In this document: positions 51,517 to 61,382 of the stretch, one piece after another
Position numbering within the stretch: the first letter of the stretch is position 1
How the letters are laid out: the number at the start of each line of letters is the position of its first letter
Notes under the pieces: generated by a model
Databases searched by the model: none
What the model saw: the letters and a program-made list of their open reading frames with translations, nothing else
What the model was told of the DNA's origin: nothing
Source: an uncultured Clostridia bacterium
Lineage (GTDB): Bacteria; Bacillota; Clostridia; TANB77; CAG-508
Assembly: GCA_934154805.1 (NCBI GenBank)
Contig: CAKPGM010000006.1
Span: 1 to 64,000, forward strand
Length of the DNA stretch: 64,000 bases
Direction: 5' to 3'
Position numbers and translations under genes: made by a program

Positions 51517-53322
51517 ATGAAAAAGATGAAAAACAAAAAGGGAATAACATTAATAGCGCTAGTTGTAACGATAGTTATAATCTTAATACTAGCAGGAATA
51601 ACAGTAGGAATGGTAACAAGCGATAATGGAATATTAAAAGAAACAAAGAGTGCAAAAACACAAGCAGAAATAGATAATGAGAAAAGTATAGTAGAAAGAG
51701 CAAAAATGCTAACAATGATGCGAGATAAAAGCGGAAAGGTAACTATGGCAGTCTTTGAACCAGCATTAAAAGATGAAGCAGGAACAAATCCAACAGAAGT
51801 AAGTGATGTGGGAGATACAATAGAGGTACTTTTTTCAAATTCAAATAGATATTATGAAGTAGACAAAGATGGAAATGTAAGTGAACCACAAGAAATAATA
51901 AAAGATGAATATGCGGGAGATATAACAAAAGGTGGCAGATGTGATGGAAGTGAAGAAAAACCGTATGAAATAAGTTGTATAGAAGACCTAGTAGCTTTTT
52001 CTAATATGAGTAATGGCACGGGAATAAAATTAGAGAATGGCAATGTAACTGAAATAACACAAAGTAATATGTTTCAAAATAAATATGTAGCATTGACAAG
52101 AAATCTAAATTTTAAGTCGAAATATTCGTATAATGACAGCACGAGGACAGATTTTGGTGATTTAAACGGAGATGATACGGACGGAAACACACTAATTAAT
52201 GAGATGGCGACAGGAAAAGGATTTACTCCTATAGGATATTATCCAAGTGCTTTTGGAGGAAATTTTGATGGTAAAGAGAATGCTATATATAATTTATATA
52301 TAAATAATTTAGAAGAAGAAAAAGATAGAGGATTATTTGGTAGAATGACTGGAAAATCTTGTATATCAGATCTCACTGTGACAGGAGAGATAAATTCTAA
52401 TTGGGAAGCAGGAGGAATTGTAGGAGGAACTATAGAAGCCAATGGTACTACTATAATAAATTGTACAAATAAAGTTAATATAAAAGCATACAACATAGTA
52501 GGTGGTATAGCAGGGAGTTATGTACAAACAATAAAGGAATGTAAAAATTATGGAGAGATAGAGATAACAGGACACGATTATGCTTATGGAGGAGTCGGAG
52601 GAATAATTGGATCAACTAACAATGGAAATTACACAATGAATATTGAGAATTGTATCAATTATGGAAAAGTAAAAGGAGTGTACAATCTGGGAGGAATAGC
52701 TGGAACTTCATATAATATTACTAATATAATAAATTGCGAAAATAATGGAATAATAGATACTCAAGAAACTTTTACAAATGTAGGAGGAATTTTGGGATGG
52801 CAAATGGGAAGCAGTGGAAACTTAATCATTTTAAATTCTAAAAATACTGGAACATTGCTTGGAAAAGGAGATAAAGGAGGAATTATAGGATGCGTTGCAG
52901 GGACTAACTGGAATAATACATCTAGAACAACCGTAAATAACTGTTATAATATTGGCAAAATTGAAAATGGAAATATAGGAGGAATAATTGGCAGACAGGG
53001 AACTACTGCATATGGGAATTATTTATATATAGAGAATTCATATAGCATAGGAAATATGACTGGTAACACTGTAGGAAATATTATTGGAACAATAAATTAT
53101 AGTTCTAAAACAGAAACAAAAACGGAGTTAAAAAATGTATATTATGTGACAAATCCATTTATTGGAACAGGAACACTAACCAGTGGAGAAGCAACATTAA
53201 AAAGTGAATCAGAAATAAAGAGTCAAACATTCGTAGACCTGTTGAATTCAAACATAGGAGCAAATACAGACTGGAAAAAGTGGAAATTAGGAAATAATGG
53301 ATATCCAACATTTGTAGATTAA
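51517..53322 (+). CDS. Prepilin-like GLUG-repeat surface protein (copy B)
   Basis: 601 residues from ATG 51517 (AAAGGAGAT 51503-51511). Prepilin-like start (MKKMKNKKG, then ITLIALVVTIVIILILAG; Ala at +5). Residues up to ~170 nearly match copies A and C; the GLUG-repeat middle (~200-555; for example GGIIGSTNNGNYTMNIENC) is different; the last ~45 residues again match copy C. It forms a unit with the Rpn nuclease upstream. Likely surface-displayed beta-helix; pilus incorporation is inferred from the N-terminus only. Confidence 0.75.
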   Translation: MKKMKNKKGITLIALVVTIVIILILAGITVGMVTSDNGILKETKSAKTQAEIDNEKSIVERAKMLTMMRDKSGKVTMAVFEPALKDEAGTNPTEVSDVGDTIEVLFSNSNRYYEVDKDGNVSEPQEIIKDEYAGDITKGGRCDGSEEKPYEISCIEDLVAFSNMSNGTGIKLENGNVTEITQSNMFQNKYVALTRNLNFKSKYSYNDSTRTDFGDLNGDDTDGNTLINEMATGKGFTPIGYYPSAFGGNFDGKENAIYNLYINNLEEEKDRGLFGRMTGKSCISDLTVTGEINSNWEAGGIVGGTIEANGTTIINCTNKVNIKAYNIVGGIAGSYVQTIKECKNYGEIEITGHDYAYGGVGGIIGSTNNGNYTMNIENCINYGKVKGVYNLGGIAGTSYNITNIINCENNGIIDTQETFTNVGGILGWQMGSSGNLIILNSKNTGTLLGKGDKGGIIGCVAGTNWNNTSRTTVNNCYNIGKIENGNIGGIIGRQGTTAYGNYLYIENSYSIGNMTGNTVGNIIGTINYSSKTETKTELKNVYYVTNPFIGTGTLTSGEATLKSESEIKSQTFVDLLNSNIGANTDWKKWKLGNNGYPTFVD

Positions 53323-53399
53323 GGATAAAACTTATCTTGTAATATTCCATCTTCAATGGTATAATGGATTATATGAAAAACAGTAAAGAAGGATGGAAA

Positions 53400-56231
53400 A
53401 TGAACGATAATATTGTAATTAAAGGTGCAAAAGAACATAATTTAAAAAACATAGATTTAACAATTCCAAGAAACAAACTTGTAGTATTAACAGGACTTTC
53501 GGGTTCGGGAAAATCGTCACTTGCATTTGATACTTTATATGCAGAAGGACAGAGAAGATATGTAGAAAGTTTATCTTCTTACGCAAGACAATTCTTAGGA
53601 ATGATGGAAAAACCAGAAGTTGAGTCGATAGAGGGACTATCTCCTGCAATTTCAATAGACCAAAAAACTACATCAAGAAATCCTCGTTCAACAGTTGGAA
53701 CTGTAACAGAAATATATGATTATATCCGTTTGTTATATGCAAGAATTGGAGAGGCATATTGCCCTATTTGTGGTAAAAAAATTGAGAAACAAACAATAGA
53801 TCAAATAGTAGATAATATATTAGAACTTGAAGAAGGAACAAGAATTCAAATTTTTGCCCCTGTTGTTCGTGGCAGAAAAGGTGAGTTTGTAAAACAATTA
53901 GAAGATTATCAAAAGGTTGGATTTGTAAGAGTTAGAATAGATGACCAAATGTACGAGTTTGGAGAAGATGAAATAAGTTTAGACAAAAATAAAAAACATA
54001 ATGTAGATTTGGTAGTTGATAGATTAATTATAAAACCAGATATTCGTTCTCGTTTGACAGAGTCAGTTGAAACAGCGATGCAATATGCAAATAACTTAGT
54101 AACAGTAGCTGTTGTTGGACAAGGTGAGAAAAAATATAGTCAAAACTATGCTTGTACTGACTGTGGAATAAGTTTTGAAGAACTTACTCCTAGAATGTTC
54201 TCATTTAATAATCCATATGGAGCTTGTCCAGAGTGTACAGGAATCGGCTATTTAATGAGAATAGATGAAGACCTAATTATTCCGGATAAAAACAAAACTT
54301 TATATGATGGAGTAAAAGCCTTTGGTGCAAGTACAATGAAAAAAGGCGACACAATGGCAAAAATGTATTTTGAGAGTGTTGCTAAACATTATAAAGTTAA
54401 AATAAAAGATGTTCCAATAAAGAAACTACCAAGGGATTTCTTGAATAAGATTTTATATGGAACAGGAGATGAAGAAATCAATTTTGAGTATACATCTGCT
54501 GCTGGTACAAGAAAATACACAGCACCATTTGAAGGGGTTATTCCAACACTAGAAAGAAGACATAATGAGACAAAATCTAATGGAATGAGATCTTTTTATG
54601 AGATGTATATGAGCGAGTCGCCTTGTCTTGCTTGTCATGGAGCTAGATTAAGAAAAGAAAGCTTATCTGTAAGAGTTGGCGATAAAAACATAAATGAGCT
54701 AACAGACATGTCAATAGATAAAATAAAAGATTATCTAAACTCACTAGAATTATCAGAGAAAAATGCAATGATAGCTGAACAAATTATGCAAGAGTTGAAT
54801 AAAAGATTACAGTTCTTAATAGATGTTGGATTAGATTATTTAACTTTATCAAGACCAGCAGGAAGTTTGTCAGGAGGAGAGGCGCAAAGAATTAGGCTTG
54901 CAACACAAATTGGAGCAGGACTTACAGGAGTGCTATATATTTTAGACGAACCAAGCATAGGACTTCATCAAAGAGATAATGATAAATTAATTGCAACTCT
55001 TAAAAAACTTAGAGATCTAGGAAACTCTGTTATAGTTGTAGAACACGATGAAGATACAATGTATGCAGCAGACCAAATTATAGATATAGGACCAGGTGCA
55101 GGAGTTCATGGTGGTTATGTGATGGCACAAGGAAATGTAGAAGAGGTTAAGAACTCTCCAAATTCGATAACAGGAGATTACTTAAGTGGAAGAAAACAAA
55201 TTCTAGTTCCAAAACATAGAAGAAAATCTAATGGAAAATCTATAGAAATAGTGGGAGCAGAAGAACACAATCTAAAAAATATAACAGTTAAATTCCCATT
55301 AGGTCAATTTACTTGTGTAACAGGCGTTTCAGGTTCAGGTAAGTCAACTTTAGTAAATGAAATTTTGTATAAAACTATAGCAAGAGATTTAAATGGCTCA
55401 AATGAAAAGCCAGGAAAATGTAAAGAAGTAAAAGGCTTGCAAAACATAGACAAAATAGTAAACATAGACCAATCACCAATAGGGAAAACTCCTCGTTCGA
55501 ATCCTGCAACTTATACAGGAGTATTCGACTTAATTAGAGATATATTTGCAGAGATGAATGAGTCGAAATTAAGAGGATATGATAAAGGAAGATTTAGCTT
55601 TAATGTTCCAGGTGGAAGATGTGAAGCTTGTAATGGAGATGGCGTTCTAAAAATAGAAATGCACTTTTTATCAGACATATATGTTCCTTGTGAAGTTTGC
55701 CATGGAAAGAGATATAACAAAGAAACTCTAGAAATAAAATATAAAGGAAAATCTATTGCAGATGTATTAGATATGACAGTTGAAGAAGCTTTAACATTCT
55801 TTGACAAGATTCCTAGAATCAAATCTAAGATACAGACATTATATGATGTTGGACTTGGATATATCAAATTAGGACAACCTTCTACTACGCTATCAGGAGG
55901 AGAAGCACAAAGAGTAAAACTTGCAACAGAGCTTTCTAAAAAAGCAACAGGAAAAACACTTTATATTTTAGACGAGCCTACAACAGGACTTCACATAGCG
56001 GATGTTCATAAATTAGTAGATATATTGCAAAGATTAGTTGATACAGGAAACTCTGTTATAGTAATAGAACATAATTTAGATTTAATCAAAACTTGTGACT
56101 ATATCATAGATTTAGGACCAGAAGGTGGAGAAAAAGGTGGAGAGATACTTTGTGTCGGAACACCTGAACAGATAGTAAAAAATGAGAAGAGCTATACGGG
56201 AAAATTCTTAAAAAAATATTTAGAAAGATAA
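53400..56231 (+). CDS. uvrA: Excinuclease ABC subunit A
   Basis: 943 residues. ATG 53400 is favoured (AAGGA 9 nt upstream); ATG 53364 would add 12 unrelated residues. Two ABC ATPase halves: Walker A GLSGSGKSSLAF and GVSGSGKSTLVN, signatures LSGGEAQRIRLA and LSGGEAQRVKLA, and zinc-finger Cys sets (CPICGKK, CTDCG/CPEC, CEACNGDG/CEVCHG). Finds helix-distorting DNA damage with UvrB. uvrB and uvrC are not adjacent here. Confidence 0.97.
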   Translation: MNDNIVIKGAKEHNLKNIDLTIPRNKLVVLTGLSGSGKSSLAFDTLYAEGQRRYVESLSSYARQFLGMMEKPEVESIEGLSPAISIDQKTTSRNPRSTVGTVTEIYDYIRLLYARIGEAYCPICGKKIEKQTIDQIVDNILELEEGTRIQIFAPVVRGRKGEFVKQLEDYQKVGFVRVRIDDQMYEFGEDEISLDKNKKHNVDLVVDRLIIKPDIRSRLTESVETAMQYANNLVTVAVVGQGEKKYSQNYACTDCGISFEELTPRMFSFNNPYGACPECTGIGYLMRIDEDLIIPDKNKTLYDGVKAFGASTMKKGDTMAKMYFESVAKHYKVKIKDVPIKKLPRDFLNKILYGTGDEEINFEYTSAAGTRKYTAPFEGVIPTLERRHNETKSNGMRSFYEMYMSESPCLACHGARLRKESLSVRVGDKNINELTDMSIDKIKDYLNSLELSEKNAMIAEQIMQELNKRLQFLIDVGLDYLTLSRPAGSLSGGEAQRIRLATQIGAGLTGVLYILDEPSIGLHQRDNDKLIATLKKLRDLGNSVIVVEHDEDTMYAADQIIDIGPGAGVHGGYVMAQGNVEEVKNSPNSITGDYLSGRKQILVPKHRRKSNGKSIEIVGAEEHNLKNITVKFPLGQFTCVTGVSGSGKSTLVNEILYKTIARDLNGSNEKPGKCKEVKGLQNIDKIVNIDQSPIGKTPRSNPATYTGVFDLIRDIFAEMNESKLRGYDKGRFSFNVPGGRCEACNGDGVLKIEMHFLSDIYVPCEVCHGKRYNKETLEIKYKGKSIADVLDMTVEEALTFFDKIPRIKSKIQTLYDVGLGYIKLGQPSTTLSGGEAQRVKLATELSKKATGKTLYILDEPTTGLHIADVHKLVDILQRLVDTGNSVIVIEHNLDLIKTCDYIIDLGPEGGEKGGEILCVGTPEQIVKNEKSYTGKFLKKYLER

Positions 56232-56240
56232 GACAAAAAT

Positions 56241-56272
56241 AAAAGTTGGAAATCAAAATCCAACTTTTAATT
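56241..56272 (+). terminator. Terminator after uvrA
   Basis: AAAAGTTGGA and TCCAACTTTT form a 10-bp perfect stem; AATTTTT follows. Confidence 0.8.
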
Positions 56273-56327
56273 TTTGTAAATGAGAAGAGATGAAAGTAAA
56301 AAAAGAATGTTTATACAGCAAAAAGAG

Positions 56328-56418
56328 TTGAAAATACAAGCAATATATGATATTATATTATGTATACAAAATAGCAACACGGCGAAAGGTTATAGAATAA
56401 TAATCTTCAATAACCTTT
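56328..56418 (+). promoter_or_regulatory. Promoter and 5' hairpin of the Clp-M41 gene
   Basis: TTGAAA (56328-56333), 17-nt spacer, TATTAT (56351-56356). A 9-bp hairpin AAAGGTTAT/ATAACCTTT (56385-56418) follows in the ~125-nt 5' leader. Confidence 0.6.
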
Positions 56419-56484
56419 AAACAATTTAAGGGGGAATGTACATCTAGATTAAATACATCACAAATTATTTAAAGGAGGTATATT

Positions 56485-58380
56485 GTGCTTAAATATTCTA
56501 AAAGTGTTGTACGGCTCTTAAAAAGAGCAAAAGACATAACTCAGGAATATGAACAGGAAAAGATCTTTGACTTGTGTGTTATCCTGGCGGGATTAGAAGA
56601 GAAATCTTTTAACAGAGTAATAAGCTTAGCAACTAATACATCTGTTGAAGAATTCAAGGGCTATATCGTTAATTTTCTTAATACGTATGGTCTGACATCT
56701 TGTAGCGGAGAGGAAGAAAGCAAAGAAAATAGAGAAGTCAAAAGAGAATTTTGTGAACTCCTGAATGCTAGTGGTATAAGTTCTTTAAAAACAGAGGACT
56801 TCTGTGAAGAGCTTATGGAGACTCTGAACTATGCAGGGTATATAGCAGAAGAAGAACAGCGAGAAGAGATAACACTCTTTGATGTTGTGTATGCTGTTAT
56901 AGTCCAACTAGATCACCAAAGTAGAAAGGTATTTGACTATTCTCAGACAAGCATTGACAGAGTAAAAGAACTTTGTACGGAAACAAACGCAACATTGCCC
57001 AAAAACATTCAAGGATTTGCTAAGATTTTGAATCAAGATTTTAGCAAAAAGCAAAAATGTGCCATTTTGGGCAGAGATGAGGAAGTTAAACAAATCTGGA
57101 AAACTCTTCTAAAGAGAACTAAAAGAAATGTTATTCTCATCGGAGAGCCTGGAGTCGGGAAATCTTCTATCGTGTATAAGCTCACTTCGGATATTGTATC
57201 AGGCAATTGTCCGGAAGAATTCAAAGACTTTATTGTTGTATCTCTGGATGTCAATTCTCTTATTGCGGGAACAAAATATAGAGGAGAGGCAGAAGAACGG
57301 TTTAAGGCAATCATTGAGTATGTAGAACAGAATGAAAACCTTATTCTGTTCGTTGATGAAATTCATATGATTGTTGGAGCTGGAGAAACCAGAGAAGGCA
57401 ATCAGGATTTCTCTAATGCGCTTAAGCCACTGTTGGCTGGAAACGGCTCTAGAGTAATAGGCGCAACAACACGCGAAGAATATGAGCGTACTTTTGGAAG
57501 AGAGGGAGCTTTAAGAAGAAGATTTCATACCATTACTGTACAGGAACCTACAACTGAAGAAGTTTATCCTATGCTTAAGGAATCTATTAAGCAATTGGAG
57601 AAGTTCCATGGAGTAAGTATTTCCAGAAAAATGGTGGACTTCATTATTCTAAATTCTTCCTGTTTCAATTACAACATTGCAAATCCAGACAGAACGAAAG
57701 ATCTGATCGATTTGTCTATGGCAACAGCCAAGATGGAAGGAAAAGATCGAGTAACAAGAGCAATGGTGCTTAAAAATTTTGAAGGAAACTTCAAGAAATT
57801 TAGGCGTATGAGTGAAAGCCAGATTAGATCTACTGCTTACCACGAAATGGGGCACTATCTAGTATGGAGATTTTCAGATCAGTTGTCTGACAGAAAAGTA
57901 GTTGCAGTATCTATCATCCCGACAGATTATTATATGGGAGTAAATGTATTTGATGTCACTGATAATATCAATTCTGGTGATATGCAGTACTTTATTGACA
58001 GAATTGCAATGGACTTAGCTGGCAGAGTTGGCGAGAAGTTCTATACGGATACTTTTTCCGCAGGAGCATCATCTGACCTGCAAAAAGCTACCAAATTAGC
58101 ATACAATGTAGTTGCTAAATATGGTATGGCTGATAAGTTCGGAAAAAATCGGATTTACCTTCAAGACGCAAACTATCAAATGCAAACAAATGAAACTATC
58201 AACTCTATAAATAGAGAAATTGATAAGATCATTCGGAAAGCATATGATAGGGCAGAACAGATTTTGAAAAGACATCGGGAGTTGCTGGATAAGCTGGTCG
58301 ATATCATTTCTACTCAAGGAATAATGAACGAGAAAGAATTGGAGGCTGTTGTAAACAACTATAAAGAAATAAAAGCATAA
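56485..58380 (+). CDS. Fusion of Clp-type AAA+ ATPase and FtsH-type M41 zinc protease
   Basis: 631 residues from GTG 56485 (AAAGGAGGT upstream). Residues ~1-160 hold one or two Clp-N-like helical repeats (VVRLLKRAKDITQEYEQEKI; ITLFDVVYAVIVQLDHQSRK). Residues ~190-430 are a Clp/Hsp100 D1 module: Walker A GEPGVGKS 220-227, pore region AGTKYRGEAEERFKAII, Walker B DEIH 291-294, arginine-finger stretch GREGALRRRFHTI and PDRTKDLIDLS. Residues ~440-625 are M41: HEMGH 453-457, DLAGRVGEKF, and the third ligand in GASSDLQKAT (Asp531). No membrane helix. Known FtsH has its own AAA type and a membrane anchor, and ClpC recruits ClpP; a single chain joining D1 and M41 is unusual. Codons are C/G-richer than native genes. 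Probably a soluble ATP-dependent protease. Confidence 0.8.
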   Translation: MLKYSKSVVRLLKRAKDITQEYEQEKIFDLCVILAGLEEKSFNRVISLATNTSVEEFKGYIVNFLNTYGLTSCSGEEESKENREVKREFCELLNASGISSLKTEDFCEELMETLNYAGYIAEEEQREEITLFDVVYAVIVQLDHQSRKVFDYSQTSIDRVKELCTETNATLPKNIQGFAKILNQDFSKKQKCAILGRDEEVKQIWKTLLKRTKRNVILIGEPGVGKSSIVYKLTSDIVSGNCPEEFKDFIVVSLDVNSLIAGTKYRGEAEERFKAIIEYVEQNENLILFVDEIHMIVGAGETREGNQDFSNALKPLLAGNGSRVIGATTREEYERTFGREGALRRRFHTITVQEPTTEEVYPMLKESIKQLEKFHGVSISRKMVDFIILNSSCFNYNIANPDRTKDLIDLSMATAKMEGKDRVTRAMVLKNFEGNFKKFRRMSESQIRSTAYHEMGHYLVWRFSDQLSDRKVVAVSIIPTDYYMGVNVFDVTDNINSGDMQYFIDRIAMDLAGRVGEKFYTDTFSAGASSDLQKATKLAYNVVAKYGMADKFGKNRIYLQDANYQMQTNETINSINREIDKIIRKAYDRAEQILKRHRELLDKLVDIISTQGIMNEKELEAVVNNYKEIKA

Positions 58381-58386
58381 TACGCC

Positions 58387-58419
58387 AAAGTAGCAGGAGG
58401 TGTTCCTCCTGCTACTTTT
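58387..58419 (+). terminator. Terminator of the Clp-M41 gene
   Basis: AAAGTAGCAGGAGG and CCTCCTGCTACTTT form a perfect 14-bp stem with a TGTT loop; T-run. Confidence 0.9.
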
Positions 58420-58483
58420 AGCATTGTGAATACTAAGAGGGAAAGCTCCCTTAATTAGTATTGGGGTCTGCCCTAGAACGAAA

Positions 58484-58768
58484 CTAGAACAGGAGGCGGT
58501 TGGCCTCAATCAGCTTGTCGATGGCGCTAAGTGCCTCTTCATGGATGAAAAGCTTTTCTGCCTCAGGCTTGAAACCGCTGAGCATAGTAGAAAATACTTC
58601 ACACCGATACTTGAGATCGGCAATGAGAGCATTACCATGCACAAAAGCCATGTTGCAGGACTCTAAGTCCTTCATGAAGAAGTTGCCGTTGCTTACGGTG
58701 ATGTAAATGCCCGAAGTTTCTTCTGGCTCGTTGCTTACCTCTTCCCAGTTCCTGTTAGGACTTAACAT
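58484..58768 (-). CDS. Orphan protein of unknown function next to the Clp-M41 gene
   Basis: 94 residues starting MLSPNRNWEEVSNEPEETSG. Soluble, no family recognised. Codons (CTG, GAG, GCC, CCG) are the most C/G-rich in this region. SD AAAGGGGA upstream of ATG 58768. Convergent with the Clp-M41 gene and of similar composition, so both may have arrived together; a second hairpin (58429-58463) lies between them. Confidence 0.6.
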   Translation of the reverse strand: MLSPNRNWEEVSNEPEETSGIYITVSNGNFFMKDLESCNMAFVHGNALIADLKYRCEVFSTMLSGFKPEAEKLFIHEEALSAIDKLIEANRLLF

Positions 58769-58966
58769 ATGGATTCCCCTTTCAAAAGATGTAATACTTA
58801 TATTATACTACAAAAGTGGTCAAAAGTCAAAAAAAGCTTGATAAATACGCATATTATAAATATATAACAAAATGAATTTGATTAAAATAAAAAAACAAGT
58901 AATTGGTTGAAAATTACTTGCTCTTGTGATATAAATAATATCAGTAAATATAAAGAGGTAGAATAT

Positions 58967-59581
58967 ATGGATAAATTAATAAAATGGGCTATGGAGATAC
59001 AAAGTCTAGCTCAAAATGGATTAGCCTATACTGACAATGTATATGATATAGAAAGATATGAGCAATTAAGAGAAATATCTGCTGAAATGATAAGTGAAAA
59101 AAATGATATAAGTTTAGAGAAAGTAAAAAACTTATTTTGCAATGAAGAAGGATATCAAACTCCAAAAATAGACACAAGAGCAGCAATTTTTAAAGAAGAT
59201 AAAATATTGTTAGTACACGAAAGCAATGGAACTTGGGCTTTGCCAGGTGGATGGTGCGATGTGTTAGAAAGTGTGAAGTCGAATACTATAAAAGAGGCTA
59301 AAGAAGAAACTGGATTAGATGTACAAGCAGTTAAAGTAATCTCTATTCAAGATAGAAACAAACATAATAAACCAATATATGCCTACGGGATATGCAAAGT
59401 GTTTGTATTATGTGATATAATCGGTGGAGAATTTATAGATAATATCGAAACTACAGAAACCAAATATTTCTCGCTTGAAGACTTACCTACAAATTTGGCA
59501 GAAGAAAAAACAAACAGAGAGCAAATAGAAATGTGTTTTAAGGCATATAACGATAAAAACTGGCAGACACAATTTGATTAA
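58967..59581 (+). CDS. Nudix hydrolase with N-terminal helical domain
   Basis: 204 residues from ATG 58967 (AAAGAGGT upstream). N-terminal ~65 residues match the Nudix_N-type domain (MEIQSLAQNGLAYTDNVYDI). The Nudix box runs GGWCDVLESVKSNTIKEAKEE to TGL (~105-127) and keeps the REUXEEXGU pattern with K for R. Hydrolyses nucleoside diphosphate derivatives; such proteins are often ADP-ribose or NAD-type pyrophosphatases, but the substrate is not readable. Confidence 0.88.
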   Translation: MDKLIKWAMEIQSLAQNGLAYTDNVYDIERYEQLREISAEMISEKNDISLEKVKNLFCNEEGYQTPKIDTRAAIFKEDKILLVHESNGTWALPGGWCDVLESVKSNTIKEAKEETGLDVQAVKVISIQDRNKHNKPIYAYGICKVFVLCDIIGGEFIDNIETTETKYFSLEDLPTNLAEEKTNREQIEMCFKAYNDKNWQTQFD

Positions 59582-59616
59582 AATATTATAAAAATTATAA
59601 ATAAAGGAGAAAAACT

Positions 59617-60267
59617 ATGAATGATGAATTTGGAAAAAACAATAATAACGAGGACTTAGATAGTGCACTAGGATGGGATGCAATAACAAATGAATATGAT
59701 AGAGTATATCCAGGACAAACTGATCCTAAACATTATGCTCCACTAATAAGTTGGAAACTAGGAGGAAAAGATCCTCTTCAAGGGATAAGCGTATATGATG
59801 GAGGAGAGTATTGGCATTTTGCTTCATATGGTCTAACTGAGTTATATGAGAAAAGAAGTCGAAATAAAGAAATAAGTGGATTTGGAATGGAGTTTACATT
59901 CAAACTAAAAAAAGATAATTATGAAGATGAAGAAGCTGAAATAAAATGTATTTGTAACATATTACAATTTATTGCAAGATTAACATTTACGAAAAAAGAA
60001 ATATTTAAACCTTATGAGTACCTATATACAGGACAAACAGAAGGAATTGACGTGAGAATGAAATCTAATATAACTGGGTTTATAACAATTCCAGATACTG
60101 ATTTTAAGACAATAGATACTCCTAATGGAAGAGTTGAATTTGTTGAGTTTGTTGGAGTAACAAACAATGAACTACTAGCACTTAAAAATTCAGAAATGGA
60201 CGTTAAAACATTATACAATAAACTTGGTAGTGATGTAACTGATTATAATAGAAAGTCAGTGGTATAA
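59617..60267 (+). CDS. Suppressor-of-fused (SUFU) domain protein
   Basis: 216 residues. GWDAITNEYDRVYPGQTDPK near the start, DPLQGISVYDG, WHFASYGLTELY, and GFGMEFTFKLK are the SUFU domain pattern. Bacterial SUFU-domain proteins are often immunity proteins against secreted toxins; no toxin gene is adjacent here. SD AAAGGAG. It follows the Nudix gene by 35 bp. Confidence 0.82.
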   Translation: MNDEFGKNNNNEDLDSALGWDAITNEYDRVYPGQTDPKHYAPLISWKLGGKDPLQGISVYDGGEYWHFASYGLTELYEKRSRNKEISGFGMEFTFKLKKDNYEDEEAEIKCICNILQFIARLTFTKKEIFKPYEYLYTGQTEGIDVRMKSNITGFITIPDTDFKTIDTPNGRVEFVEFVGVTNNELLALKNSEMDVKTLYNKLGSDVTDYNRKSVV

Positions 60268-60321
60268 TATATCTCTGAATATTACAAGAAATACTAATCA
60301 TTAATACATAAGAGGCAAGAA

Positions 60322-60966
60322 ATGAAAGAAAAAATAAAAGAATTTATTAATAAAAATTTAAAATGGATTATACTGTTTGTCTGCTTAATTGGCTTTTTAG
60401 CATTTGCAGAAGATGTATTCCACAAAGAAATAATGCAAGGAGATATAATAGGATACAAACTAGTATCAACATTTTTAATATCGGATTTTGCAACACCAAT
60501 AGCAAAAGTTATTACTAATTTTGGTGGAGCAATATTCTTAATAATAATAACTGTTTTATTGTTTATAGCAATAAAAAATAGAAAAATTGGAGCATCAATT
60601 TTTGCAAATTTAGTAATCATTACAGCGCTAAATCAATTAATAAAGGCAATATTACAAAGACCTCGTCCAGATGAGTTTAGAATAGTTGAGGCAAGTGGTT
60701 ATAGTTTTCCATCAGGACATTCGATGGTAAGTATGGCCTTCTATGGATATTTGATATACTTAATGTACAAACACGTAAAAAACAAATACATCAAATGTAT
60801 TTCAATAATATTACTTAGTATACTAATTTGTTTAATTGGAATAAGTAGAATTTATCTAGGAGTGCATTATACAAGTGATGTTTTAGGAGGCTTTTTAATA
60901 TCAATATCTTATTTAGTAATATATACAAGCGCGACTAATAAATTTTTATTAAAATCAGATAATTAG
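60322..60966 (+). CDS. PAP2-family membrane phosphatase
   Basis: 214 residues, about six membrane segments. Acid-phosphatase motifs: KAILQRPRP (KX6RP), PSGHS and SRIYLGVHYTSD (SRX5HX3D), all catalytic residues present. Likely acts on phosphatidate or undecaprenyl diphosphate at the membrane. SD AGAGGCAAG is weak. Monocistronic, with a terminator at 61034. Confidence 0.87.
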   Translation: MKEKIKEFINKNLKWIILFVCLIGFLAFAEDVFHKEIMQGDIIGYKLVSTFLISDFATPIAKVITNFGGAIFLIIITVLLFIAIKNRKIGASIFANLVIITALNQLIKAILQRPRPDEFRIVEASGYSFPSGHSMVSMAFYGYLIYLMYKHVKNKYIKCISIILLSILICLIGISRIYLGVHYTSDVLGGFLISISYLVIYTSATNKFLLKSDN

Positions 60967-61033
60967 TATCAATTATCTTTGAAAATGTGTTAAACAATGA
61001 ATTAATGAGAAAAAATAAATATAAATAAAAAAG

Positions 61034-61076
61034 AAATCTAACTTTTAGATAAAATCTGTAAAGTTAGATTTTTTTC
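61034..61076 (+). terminator. Terminator after PAP2 gene
   Basis: AAATCTAACTTT (61034-61045) pairs with AAAGTTAGATTT (61060-61071), T-run. Confidence 0.85.
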
Positions 61077-61084
61077 GTGCAACA

Positions 61085-61325
61085 ACATTTTTTAATTAAA
61101 TATACAATTTAATAAAATTTTACTTTCTTTATTTATAGCATAACTGTAATAAAAAATCAATACTAAAAATAAAAAGAATAAAAGAATGAGAATATTAGAA
61201 ATAATATATTCGTTAGAGTTGAACGAGATGTAGGCAATTAAGATTTTTATTAAATTGTATATTTAATAAAAATTTTAATATTAGTTGTTTTACAGCAACA
61301 ATATACAAAAGGAAAGGGGAAGAAA
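61085..61325 (+). repeat. Conserved leader module, copy D (divergent)
   Basis: Imperfect first hairpin (61088-61120), 30-nt block with one mismatch (61134-61163), second hairpin (61243-61273). In this copy the closing pair is A-T where copies B and C have G-C, a compensatory change. Unlike A-C, the second hairpin is ~90 nt from the SD. No other gene lies in the 60967-61382 gap. Confidence 0.65.
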
Positions 61326-61382
61326 ATGTCAGAAGAAAACGTTAAAAGATTAGAGGAAACAGAAGAAGGAGGAAAGATAAAA

